Positions 14,750-22,681 of a DNA stretch of 25,392 bases are shown here, piece by piece. Position 1 is the stretch's first letter. Each line of letters begins with the position of its first letter. The notes beneath the pieces are model-generated. The model worked only from the letters and a program-made list of their open reading frames with translations. It did not search any database and had not been told where the DNA came from. The position numbers were made by a program, and so were the translations under genes. Source of the stretch: Bacteroides sp. CAG:709 (GTDB lineage Bacteria; Bacteroidota; Bacteroidia; Bacteroidales; UBA932); the NCBI GenBank assembly GCA_000434935.1, contig FR882188.1, positions 80,506-105,897 on the forward strand. The letters run 5' to 3'.

Positions 14750-16272
14750 ACAATTTCCTTCTCCAGTTCCTCGGTCCCGAGTATGAAGCCGCAGGTGATG
14801 ACCGATGTCTTGGAAACGCCCAGGATGCCATGGAGATTCAGGCTCTGGCCAGTCAGAAGCAAGTTCGGGAGCGGTGTACGCGGGGAAAGGAAAGTGGTCA
14901 ACGGATTATGGTAGTCCTTCACGATGCCGAATGCGGCTCCATGCGGAGAAGAAGTGTAGCTCTGCCATGTCAGCGGCGAACTGAGATAGACCTTGTCAAT
15001 GCATTCGCGGATTCCGTGAATCCTCGCGTCAAGCAGCGTCAGGCACTCCTCCAACTTATTCTGTTTCAATGCTTCGTAAGCCTCGCCGCGCTGCCCCGGA
15101 TTCATACCGTCCCAGCCCTCGACAAGATTCCAGTCAATAGGAGAAAGTATGTCGATGCACTCCGCGTACCTGCCATGTTCCGGAGGGTAGAAATGCACCA
15201 TGATGCTGCCGGTCCTGCTGTAATCGGTGCTCCACAAATCCACGTCATGGCTATGCACGAAGAGATTCTTGTTCATGTAAGGCAATGTTCCCGGTTTCAG
15301 AATGACATTGGCCGTGAACACTCCGTAGGAATTCTTCAGGTTCGCCATACGGTTGCGGAAGACTTTCTTTACCTGACGGCAGTTATCTATAAGTCCCACA
15401 GTGACAGCAGGGTGCACATCAGAAATCACCCAGTCTGCGGAAAAATGCAAGACTTCCTGAGTGCCGGCCTTCATCGCATCCACGCCTGACACCACGCCAT
15501 CTTCCGAGACATGGATGGCATTGACTTTCATGCCGGTAAGGATCCTGCCGCCGAAAGACCTGATTTCCGATGCGAGCTTGTCGGCTATCAATGCTCCCCC
15601 GCCGAGTTTTTTCTTCGGGTCATATCCGAGACGCCACGAACTGTCTACAAACGAATTGGTCGCCTGGACATAGACATACATCGGGAGAGTTCCCCTGTCC
15701 AGTTCCATCTTCATCATCGAGCCGCACAATATATCCCTCAGTCTGCTGTCCGTAATGGTCTCACACAGAAAGTCATAGGCTGACTTGCCGAACATTTCGA
15801 ACATATCCGTCTCCGGACGGAACGAGTCGAACATCCTGTCACCGATTTCCTTCAGGATCCGGGAGTATTTCCGCAGTTCTTCCGCATGTTCCGGAAAATA
15901 TTCCGCAAGCTTCTCCGCGAAACGAAGATGACCGGACGCGACCGGATATGAAACGACCTCACGGCAATCCTTGTCGGCAAATGAAATTTCATCGAAACAA
16001 TCCTTGTCCAGGCACTTCCAAGGCAGTTCCATCAGCCCGAAATACTTGAACAACGAATATAGCGGCTGGCCTGGTTCCAGGCCTCCGACATAATGGAAAC
16101 CCGTGTCGAAACTGTGCGTCTTGCCGTCGGAACCTTTCCGGACAAATGTCTGGAGACTGCCGCCGATCTGGCGTTCCTGCTCCAGCACCGTCACCTCGAA
16201 TCCGTGCCGCGCCAATATGACTCCACATTCCAGGCCGCCGAGTCCACTGCCGATAACTATCGCACTAGCCAT
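14740..16272 (-). CDS. FAD-dependent oxidoreductase, phytoene desaturase/retinol saturase-like
   Basis: 510 residues. The N-terminal FAD motif is GSGLGGLECGVILARHG at 8-24, followed by VTVLEQERQIGGSLQTF. The C-terminal FAD segment LLTGQSLNLHGILGVS near 477-492 is typical of the CrtI/RetSat family. DTGFHYVGGLEPGQPL at about 57-72 is also characteristic of RetSat-like members. Such enzymes add or remove hydrogen across conjugated double bonds, and related genes occur in flexirubin-type clusters. Here it could saturate or desaturate the polyene chain; the direction is unknown. It starts 7 bases after the MMPL stop. Confidence 0.87.
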   Translation of the reverse strand: MASAIVIGSGLGGLECGVILARHGFEVTVLEQERQIGGSLQTFVRKGSDGKTHSFDTGFHYVGGLEPGQPLYSLFKYFGLMELPWKCLDKDCFDEISFADKDCREVVSYPVASGHLRFAEKLAEYFPEHAEELRKYSRILKEIGDRMFDSFRPETDMFEMFGKSAYDFLCETITDSRLRDILCGSMMKMELDRGTLPMYVYVQATNSFVDSSWRLGYDPKKKLGGGALIADKLASEIRSFGGRILTGMKVNAIHVSEDGVVSGVDAMKAGTQEVLHFSADWVISDVHPAVTVGLIDNCRQVKKVFRNRMANLKNSYGVFTANVILKPGTLPYMNKNLFVHSHDVDLWSTDYSRTGSIMVHFYPPEHGRYAECIDILSPIDWNLVEGWDGMNPGQRGEAYEALKQNKLEECLTLLDARIHGIRECIDKVYLSSPLTWQSYTSSPHGAAFGIVKDYHNPLTTFLSPRTPLPNLLLTGQSLNLHGILGVSKTSVITCGFILGTEELEKEIVLA

Positions 16273-16279
16273 TTCAGTA

Positions 16280-18775
16280 TCAATGTTTTACAACCTTGTT
16301 GCGAAAACGCTTCCATTTCATGAACTGTCGGAAAAGGAACGGTTCCAATGTATAGGTAATCAGGATGGTGGCAGACATACCTATCAATGTGCTCACACCG
16401 ATGGAATGGATGGACGGATGTTTGGCGAAAAGAAGCGCCACGACTACAACCATGAGCACGAAAGCCGAGAAGAAAATCGCCATCTTATGCGACTCCAGCA
16501 GGTTTTTCGTTCCTGTCCTGGCTTCGGTGAGCAAGCCTTCCATGACAAATATGCTGTAATCCACTCCGATTCCGAAGATGAATGTAGATATGACAATGTT
16601 GATGAGGTTGAACTGTATGCCGCAGAGCGCCATGATGCCTTCCACGATATACCAGCTGAAGAACATCGGCATGAATGCTATCAGAGCCACGAGGATGTTG
16701 CGGAACGACAGCAGCAGTACCAGCAGTACGAAGAGCGATGAAATCGTGAGGATGACATTGAAATCATCATGGATGATGGAAACCATCTTGCCTGCGTAAT
16801 AGAACGGGTCTGCGACAATGATGTGCGGCAGCGATGCCACTCTTGCGCTTACTTCCGCCCTGTCTGTCTTCGAGACTCGTACCGGGGTGAATACCAGGAA
16901 CCGTCCGTCATCCATTTTCTCGACAAGCGAGGTCTGGAGCCCGGCCGGAAGAATTTCCGCATCATAAAGCGAACCTGGCTCGTATGATGACGTCAACATT
17001 CCTCTGAACGGCTCGAACATTTCAGGATCAAGATTATGTTTACGTGCAGAGGAGGCGATGAGCGACATTGCCCTGTCCGCTCTGGTAACGCCTTTGGCAT
17101 CAGGTGAATTCCAGAAGTTACCCCACGCCGCAATTCTCTCATTCTGAACATCTTCCGGGACGAAAAGCAGTGAAGCGACAGGAGAATAGGCCTTCAATTT
17201 GCCTGCATGTTTCAATGAATCGCAGACATCCAGCATTGCCCTGCTGTTCACAAGAGCCTCGTCCAGAGACTGTCCGGCAGCGGCATAATATACCTGGGCG
17301 TCATTGCCCAGATTCTTCTCGGCATACATTGCCTCCGAACGCAGTGTCTCAGGGGATACATATCCGATGTTCTTCAGATCGGAATCGAACGTGACCTTAT
17401 GAGAGAAAGCCACTCCCACGATGATAAGCACGATTACCGCGCCTATCAGTAATTTATTGCTGTCATAAGGAAGGGCATTGATCCTGGTAATCATTGAAAA
17501 TATTTTCTCGTTCTTCTTGGTGGCTTTCTTGCCGAGGAAATGCGGCAGGAATATCAGTCCGAACAACGTGCTGGCCACCAACGCTATAGATGCGAAAAGA
17601 CCGAAGTCGCGGAGCATGTCGCTTTCCGTGAAAAGCAGTCCGAGGAATGCGCCGATGGTTGTGATGCAGCCCAGGCACACAGGTGTGGATTCGTCTTTCA
17701 GGACAGTCTCCGCATCTCCTACATATTTATAATGCGTGAGGATATGGAGAATGTAACTGATTGCAACTCCGAGAATTATGGATCCGATACCGAGCGACAT
17801 CAGGGACATGCGGCCTTTCATGAAATAGATGCAGGCCAATGAGAAGAATGCGCCGAACGCCACAGGAATGATGTTCTGCGGAATGAATGAAAGGCTCTTG
17901 AACGAGATGCAGAGGACTATGAGAATGAACAGAAGTGAAATGCTCACCGTAAGCGCCAAGTCACGTTTTACGCAGAGGGTATTGCCGTGGCTGCGTACCG
18001 GAGCACCATGTATAAGCACCTCGACATCAGGATATTGACTTGCAAATTCTTCTATCTGCGCCTCGATTTCTTCCACAAGTGCCGAGCTGGCCTTGGTATC
18101 GAAAGCAGTGACCGCAGGCGAAACGAAGGCCATCGCCACTGTGCTGTCGGCGGAGAAGAGGTGTGAGTCGACAATTGTGAAACCGACAGATGAACCGGCG
18201 TCACGTCCAAGTCCCATCGATGACATCAGGTCAGTCCTGAGCGAAAGCGGGTCATTGGAAACCATCTGAGTCGCCATGCCCGTCTCGTCATTCATAACCG
18301 TCTCATAATCAGCTGCCATGAGGCTGTCCACCACGGCAGGCGACAGACGCTTCGCGAAGTCGCTGTAACATGAAGTGTCCACGAAAACCGGGAGATGTTC
18401 CATCACGAAGTCCAGCGCCATAAGCGGCAGGTCGTCATCGATACGGTACAGCGCATTGTCAATATAATGCGAGGCGGAATCCCTCACAAGCAGGGAATCC
18501 ATGAACTCATCGGCGTAAGATGCCAATGTGTAAGTATCTGCCAATGAATCCCTTGAAGCGAATTGAATGAAAATCTTGTCCTTGACTTTAAGGTTTCCGA
18601 AAGCCAGGCCGCTGTCCGATGTGGCAGAGGCTGGAAGAAGCTTGGTAATATCTTCTTCATATCCGACTTTAAGTCCGAAGAAAACGGAAAACACTGACAG
18701 CACGGCTGCGAGTGTCCACATAAGGCTCTTATGGCCTGCAAAATATTTGTAAAGTGGGACAAAAAACCTTTTCAT
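16280..18775 (-). CDS. MMPL/RND-superfamily lipid exporter
   Basis: Inner-membrane transporter, 831 residues, with the two-fold RND layout. There is an N-terminal membrane helix (LMWTLAAVLSVFSVFFGL, about 18-35), a large periplasmic domain, and a helix bundle from about 275 to 445 (VSISLLFILIVLCISFKSL, then IGSIILGVAISYILHILTHY). A second periplasmic domain and a matching bundle near 680-815 follow (FIFGIGVDYSIFVMEGLL). The GVAISYILH and GVDYSIFV repeats mark the duplicated halves. MMPL proteins export polyenes and lipids in aryl-polyene clusters. It probably moves the finished lipid across the inner membrane, for hand-over to the LolA-like protein. It starts 5 bases after the thioesterase stop. 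Confidence 0.9.
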   Translation of the reverse strand: MKRFFVPLYKYFAGHKSLMWTLAAVLSVFSVFFGLKVGYEEDITKLLPASATSDSGLAFGNLKVKDKIFIQFASRDSLADTYTLASYADEFMDSLLVRDSASHYIDNALYRIDDDLPLMALDFVMEHLPVFVDTSCYSDFAKRLSPAVVDSLMAADYETVMNDETGMATQMVSNDPLSLRTDLMSSMGLGRDAGSSVGFTIVDSHLFSADSTVAMAFVSPAVTAFDTKASSALVEEIEAQIEEFASQYPDVEVLIHGAPVRSHGNTLCVKRDLALTVSISLLFILIVLCISFKSLSFIPQNIIPVAFGAFFSLACIYFMKGRMSLMSLGIGSIILGVAISYILHILTHYKYVGDAETVLKDESTPVCLGCITTIGAFLGLLFTESDMLRDFGLFASIALVASTLFGLIFLPHFLGKKATKKNEKIFSMITRINALPYDSNKLLIGAVIVLIIVGVAFSHKVTFDSDLKNIGYVSPETLRSEAMYAEKNLGNDAQVYYAAAGQSLDEALVNSRAMLDVCDSLKHAGKLKAYSPVASLLFVPEDVQNERIAAWGNFWNSPDAKGVTRADRAMSLIASSARKHNLDPEMFEPFRGMLTSSYEPGSLYDAEILPAGLQTSLVEKMDDGRFLVFTPVRVSKTDRAEVSARVASLPHIIVADPFYYAGKMVSIIHDDFNVILTISSLFVLLVLLLSFRNILVALIAFMPMFFSWYIVEGIMALCGIQFNLINIVISTFIFGIGVDYSIFVMEGLLTEARTGTKNLLESHKMAIFFSAFVLMVVVVALLFAKHPSIHSIGVSTLIGMSATILITYTLEPFLFRQFMKWKRFRNKVVKH

Positions 18776-18780
18776 CTTAA

Positions 18781-19203
18781 TTATGTGTTATCCCGTGAAG
18801 GGAGTGTTTCTTTCCAACGTCTGAAAAACTCAGGCTCAGATGTTTCCAACTCGCCTGAATGTGTGGTGAAGAGCTGTATTGTCTCCGCCTTCAGAACCAG
18901 CGCGCCATCGCTGACTCTTTTTATTTCGTAGCTGAAACATATTTTAGCTCCAGGCTTGGGCAACCATGAAACGGTGATGTCCAGCTCGTCGTCTACAGTG
19001 GATGTCGCGAAATATCTCAGGTGCATGTCGTATACTGGTGCATAGTAGCCGCTGTCGAAAATCAGCCGATAGCTGAGTCCCCAGTGCCGCCCGAAGGCTT
19101 CCCTTGCATCCTCCATATACTTTACATAGTTTCCGTGCCAGACCATCCTGATAGGGTCCACCTCGGAAAAACGCACTCTTACACGTATTGTTTCGCTGAC
19201 CAT
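18781..19203 (-). CDS. Acyl thioesterase, 4-hydroxybenzoyl-CoA thioesterase type
   Basis: Single hotdog-domain thioesterase of 140 residues. The active-site signature is VRFSEVDPIRMVWHGNYVKY at 10-29, with the catalytic aspartate D16 and the HGNYVKYME turn, as in YbgC/4HBT proteins. It would hydrolyse an acyl-ACP or acyl-CoA thioester, either to release the finished chain or to clear misprimed carrier protein. It is the equivalent of the thioesterase found in aryl-polyene clusters. Spacing to the MMPL gene (5 bases) and to the dehydratase-like gene (6 bases) shows co-transcription. Confidence 0.9.
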   Translation of the reverse strand: MVSETIRVRVRFSEVDPIRMVWHGNYVKYMEDAREAFGRHWGLSYRLIFDSGYYAPVYDMHLRYFATSTVDDELDITVSWLPKPGAKICFSYEIKRVSDGALVLKAETIQLFTTHSGELETSEPEFFRRWKETLPSRDNT

Positions 19204-19209
19204 ATACTT

Positions 19210-19629
19210 CTAGTCCACTATAAAGATCTTTATCTGTCCTCCGGCAATCTTTTCCTCGCCGGAAAATGTTTCTGTCTGTACCAGCGACATGCCCATCGCC
19301 TCGCCGACGACGGTAACGCGCGTCTTCAATGTCTCCCCCACCGCCGGTTTCCTCCCGATCCGGAAGGACTTGATTTCACCGATCAGTCCGATGTGGGGCT
19401 CCTCTCCCGCCAGAAAATATCTGTAACCGGCGAATGCGGCCGCACTCTGTGCGGAATGTTCTATGATGCCGGGCTCAATGAGTTGGGAATCAATGCAGAA
19501 CACATTGTCTTCCTTCACCGTTAGTCCCGTCTCCCCGCCTTCCGCATCAGCCTCATACAGGGCGTCCACCATTACCATTGGCGGACGCTGTGGTATCAAG
19601 CGGAATATTTCTTCACCGGTTGCCAGCAT
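19210..19629 (-). CDS. FabZ/ApeP-like hotdog protein, probable 3-hydroxyacyl-ACP dehydratase
   Basis: 139 residues, the size of FabZ. LIPQRPPMVMVDAL at 11-24 corresponds to the FabZ LLPHRYPFLLVD segment. IIEHSAQSAAAFAGYRYF at 55-72 corresponds to the active-site helix, with E57 in place of the catalytic glutamate. The usual GHFPGKPIFPG loop, which carries the catalytic histidine, reads FCIDSQLIEPG at 44-54, without histidine. The protein could still dehydrate with other residues, act only with a partner, or bind rather than convert the acyl-ACP. My recollection is that Bacteroidales cluster-borne relatives share this loop, but I cannot check that here. Position after the acyl carrier protein gene argues for a role in chain processing. 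Confidence 0.8.
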   Translation of the reverse strand: MLATGEEIFRLIPQRPPMVMVDALYEADAEGGETGLTVKEDNVFCIDSQLIEPGIIEHSAQSAAAFAGYRYFLAGEEPHIGLIGEIKSFRIGRKPAVGETLKTRVTVVGEAMGMSLVQTETFSGEEKIAGGQIKIFIVD

Positions 19630-19642
19630 ATTCCTTGAAATA

Positions 19643-19885
19643 TTATTTCAATCTTTCGTAAACGAAATCGTAGAGTGACTCAAATGTCTTGATGCCTGAC
19701 ACCTGAGTGCCTTCAATCTTGATGCCGAAATTGGACTCGATGAGAGCAACGAGGTCCACAAGGCTGAGGCTGTCAAGTTCAAGTGTTTCCTTGATAGGTG
19801 CATCCGGAGTGATGACTGACTCCTCTACTTCGAATTCATCTGCAAGTGCAGAATTGATTTTCCCGATTAATTCCTGTCTTTCCAT
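19643..19885 (-). CDS. Acyl carrier protein
   Basis: 80 residues, acidic and helical, with the phosphopantetheine attachment serine S39 in ETLELDSLSLVDLVALIE. It carries the growing chain as a thioester for the ketosynthase, reductase and dehydratase-like protein. It lies between the ketosynthase and dehydratase-like genes with 13-base gaps on both sides, so it is most likely the dedicated carrier of this cluster rather than the housekeeping AcpP. Only one carrier protein gene is present, whereas many aryl-polyene clusters have two. Confidence 0.92.
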   Translation of the reverse strand: MERQELIGKINSALADEFEVEESVITPDAPIKETLELDSLSLVDLVALIESNFGIKIEGTQVSGIKTFESLYDFVYERLK

Positions 19886-19898
19886 TTTTATTATGTCA

Positions 19899-21122
19899 TT
19901 AAATATTTCTTACAATCAAAGTTGAATTTGTGCCTCCGAAACCGAACGAATTGGAAAGGAAGGTATCGAAGTGCTTGTGTACCAATGTCGCCGGGATAAG
20001 GAGCTTCGCAGAATCTTCATCCGGATTCTCGAAGTTCAGGTTGGCTGCGATAAAGTCATTCTTCATCATCAAGATGGAGTAGATGACCTCGCTGGCTCCT
20101 GCCATCCACATCTCGTGACCTGTCTGAGATTTGGTACTGGTCACCTCAACACGCTGATTTCCAAAGACATTGAAAATAGCCTTGGCCTCATTGGTATCGC
20201 CCACATGAGTCGATGTCGCGTGAGCATTGATATAACCGATTTCCTCTTTGCTGATGCCTGCGCGGCGGATTGCCATTTCGAGCGAGCGGCTAGGACCTTC
20301 GACGTTCGGCGAGGAAATGTGGTCGCCGTTTCCGGAGAAACCGTATCCGAGAACTTCCGCGATGATCGGAGCTCCTCTGCGGACAGCGGATTCGTAGCTT
20401 TCGATGATTACTGTAGCAGCGCCGCCGCCCGGAACGAGTCCGTCACGGTCACGGTCGAACGGACGGCATGCTTTCTCCGGCTCGCTTTCCCTTGTGGAGA
20501 ATGCTGATATTCCGTCGAAAGAGCCTACTGACCAAGGGTTTACTTCCTGAGCACCTCCGCAGACTACCATATCCTGCAATCCGTTCTGGATAAGCAGGGC
20601 GCCAAGTCCGATAGCATGTGAACCGCTGGCGCAAGCTCCTGACACTGTGAGGTTTATACCTTTAAGCTTGAAAATGCAGCCGAGATTCATCGTCACGGTA
20701 CTGTTCATGGACTGGAATATGGCGCCGGAACCGCAGAGCGTGGTGTCCTTCTTTTCGCGCATGGTGTCCACTGCATTCACTACCGGAACCGTAGAACTGT
20801 CATTGCCGTAAAGCAGGCCGACTTCGTGTGTGTTCAGGTAGTCCTGGTCAATGCCGGCGTTTCTCAATGCGTCTCTGGTGGCGCAGTATGCGTATTTCGC
20901 CTGTTCCGGCATGAAAACGCGCTGTGAACGTGAGAGCTCCTTTTTAAGATCCGGTTCTTCGACTTTTGCGGTAAGTGCGGAGCGGAAGCCCATCGCCTTA
21001 CGTTCAGGATCGAAGATAATGCCTGATTTCCCGTTATAGAGGGAGTCGCGGACTTCGTCCAATGTTTTTCCGAGGCATGAATAAATGCCCATTCCGGTAA
21101 TTACTACTCTATGCTGTTCCAT
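19899..21122 (-). CDS. Beta-ketoacyl-ACP synthase, KAS II (FabF)-like
   Basis: Chain-elongating condensing enzyme, 407 residues. The nucleophile is C164 in VSGACASGSHAIG, and the histidines are H301 in NAHATSTHVGDTNEAKA and H336 in KSQTGHEMWMAGASE, so the Cys-His-His triad is intact. Glycine-rich NSFGFGGTNSTLIV near the C-terminus is typical. Decarboxylative condensation with malonyl-ACP is expected. Known aryl-polyene systems pair such a synthase with a chain-length factor that has lost the cysteine; no such partner is visible here. It starts 9 bases after the acyltransferase stop. Confidence 0.94.
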   Translation of the reverse strand: MEQHRVVITGMGIYSCLGKTLDEVRDSLYNGKSGIIFDPERKAMGFRSALTAKVEEPDLKKELSRSQRVFMPEQAKYAYCATRDALRNAGIDQDYLNTHEVGLLYGNDSSTVPVVNAVDTMREKKDTTLCGSGAIFQSMNSTVTMNLGCIFKLKGINLTVSGACASGSHAIGLGALLIQNGLQDMVVCGGAQEVNPWSVGSFDGISAFSTRESEPEKACRPFDRDRDGLVPGGGAATVIIESYESAVRRGAPIIAEVLGYGFSGNGDHISSPNVEGPSRSLEMAIRRAGISKEEIGYINAHATSTHVGDTNEAKAIFNVFGNQRVEVTSTKSQTGHEMWMAGASEVIYSILMMKNDFIAANLNFENPDEDSAKLLIPATLVHKHFDTFLSNSFGFGGTNSTLIVRNI

Positions 21123-21131
21123 TTCAAATGT

Positions 21132-22484
21132 TTATTTTCCAATGATTTTGTCAATTTTCCCGTACAATGCCTCCCTGCGTTTCCTAAGTCCGGCGAGAAG
21201 TCCTGATTTTGAAGCGTTTACGGCTTTCACATCCTGCATGAACTCACGGATCCACCTGGCATAAGCCCACTCGAAAAGGCAGAGTGCCGGGAACAATGCC
21301 ACATAAGCGACTGCGGCGACGAATCCTGAATTCACCAACGTGATAATGAATGTGACGATTCCGAATACCGGGAAAATGAAGAGGGCGTTCAGGGCAATGA
21401 TAAAAGTTCCGGAGAACATCTTGTCTTCAGCCCTGTCTGCGAAATATTTAGGGATGAACCATGCCGGCAACGCTGGCCACAGGGCGAACACGGCAAGAGG
21501 CGCAAGTGCCAGAAGCACAGCCAGTTGCGCTACAATATTCCCCTTCCCCGGGACGGCATCCAGATGCTGCTCCCTTATACCTGCTTCACGGACTGCCTTT
21601 CCCATCGAAAGGGCCTCGCCGTAAATTTCCGACACCCCGGCATTGTCCCGTGAAGAAGCTTCCGCGAGGGCTGCGACAAGTTTCTTGTCAGATTCCAGTT
21701 TCTGCGGCAATTCTTCCGGATCCAGCCCATGAGTACGTGCAAAGTCCTGACCATAAGGGCATTGTCTTATATAATCGATGGCCTCATAGTGTTCGAGGTC
21801 GTCGATGCTGAGCATCATTCCCTTGATCTGCTCGCGTACAAGGGCATTGACCTCCCTCTGCGCGGTCCTCGGCTTGGTCTTGTACAGCTCGTAATATGGT
21901 TTCAGCGATATCGGCGTGCCGTATTTCACCAGCATGTCCGTGCGGAGTCCGTTGTAGTCGGAATAGTGGTTGCAGCTGGGCAGAATGAAGATTTCCTTCT
22001 CGAAATTTCCCATTTCAGCCGCGTCGAAGGCCATCTTGGTGTAGCCGTAGGAGAATGTTCCGAGCCAATGCTTGTCCTGGTGGCCGGCTTCCGGGAAAAT
22101 CACGACTGTACTGCCTTCCAGCAATGATTTTTCGGAGTCGCGGAATGTGGCGCCATTGTTCTGGAGGGCCGCCTCGCCTTCCCAGTTCAGCCTGAATGCG
22201 GGAAGCAGTCCGATGGAACGGAGGAATTTGTCTGCAAACTTGCTTAGGGCGAAGACATCGGCGCGTACGATGAAGTGTACGACGCGGTCTTCGATGGACA
22301 TCAATACACCCAGAGCATCATTCATGCTGTTCTGGTGGTCGGAAACGACGAGAAGCGAAGTCCCGTCTGCCGGTACATTGTCCTTATTTATATAATAGGT
22401 GCGCCTGTAATATACCTTCTCTACGAGAAACCTTACATAGGATTTGAATGCGCGATACAATACAGGCATCTTGACATTCGACAT
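21132..22484 (-). CDS. Lysophospholipid-type acyltransferase (PlsC/LPLAT) with membrane domain
   Basis: 450 residues. The acyltransferase part has LLVVSDHQNSMNDALGVL at 44-61 (catalytic H50 and D56) and the second motif VVIFPEAGHQDKHWL near 127-141. The C-terminal third has hydrophobic segments, about 318-340 (VAQLAVLLALAPLAVFALWP) and about 362-410 (FIIALNALFIFPVFGIVTF). It would transfer the acyl product onto a glycerophospholipid or other acceptor at the membrane. It is the first gene of the cluster, right behind a promoter match. A housekeeping role in phospholipid synthesis is possible, but the nine-gene run suggests a dedicated one. Confidence 0.85.
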   Translation of the reverse strand: MSNVKMPVLYRAFKSYVRFLVEKVYYRRTYYINKDNVPADGTSLLVVSDHQNSMNDALGVLMSIEDRVVHFIVRADVFALSKFADKFLRSIGLLPAFRLNWEGEAALQNNGATFRDSEKSLLEGSTVVIFPEAGHQDKHWLGTFSYGYTKMAFDAAEMGNFEKEIFILPSCNHYSDYNGLRTDMLVKYGTPISLKPYYELYKTKPRTAQREVNALVREQIKGMMLSIDDLEHYEAIDYIRQCPYGQDFARTHGLDPEELPQKLESDKKLVAALAEASSRDNAGVSEIYGEALSMGKAVREAGIREQHLDAVPGKGNIVAQLAVLLALAPLAVFALWPALPAWFIPKYFADRAEDKMFSGTFIIALNALFIFPVFGIVTFIITLVNSGFVAAVAYVALFPALCLFEWAYARWIREFMQDVKAVNASKSGLLAGLRKRREALYGKIDKIIGK

Positions 22485-22504
22485 ATCTTTTACATTTCAG
22501 CCTG

Positions 22505-22512
22505 CAAATGTA
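22505..22512 (-). promoter_or_regulatory. Candidate -7 promoter element for the lipid-pathway cluster
   Basis: Minus-strand TACATTTG matches TAnnTTTG, with a weak TTTTC in place of TTTG 20 bases upstream. Transcription would start near 22501, about 17 bases before the acyltransferase ATG, so all genes down to 13264 can be read from here. Confidence 0.5.
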
Positions 22513-22594
22513 AGGAATTTTAGTAACATGAAGAAAATATGTTGATTCAGATTAAGAGAAGATTTTCGAGGATAGATCTGTTTTCGAAGAAGGA

Positions 22595-22611
22595 GTGTAC
22601 TGGACGTACAC
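22595..22611. terminator. Hairpin downstream of feoB
   Basis: Perfect six-base stem GTGTAC/GTACAC with a five-base loop, about 70 bases beyond the feoB stop. On the minus strand it is followed by a pyrimidine-rich stretch (TCCTTCTT) rather than a pure T-run. It may end the feoB transcript. Confidence 0.35.
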
Positions 22612-22681
22612 GACTGATGAGAAAAAAGATATAGACCGAAAAGATTCCTTAAGATGATGCAAGATATTTTTTGAAGGTTAC

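Noticed and set aside
14488..15489. 333-codon open frame on the plus strand
   Set aside because: It lies antisense to fabG and the FAD oxidoreductase, both with intact family motifs; its translation shows no recognisable domain.
21132..22484. H-x5-D instead of H-x4-D in the acyltransferase motif as a sign of inactivity
   Set aside because: As I recall, NHQNxxMDA-type spacing is common in Bacteroidota acyltransferases, and the FPEAG motif is intact.
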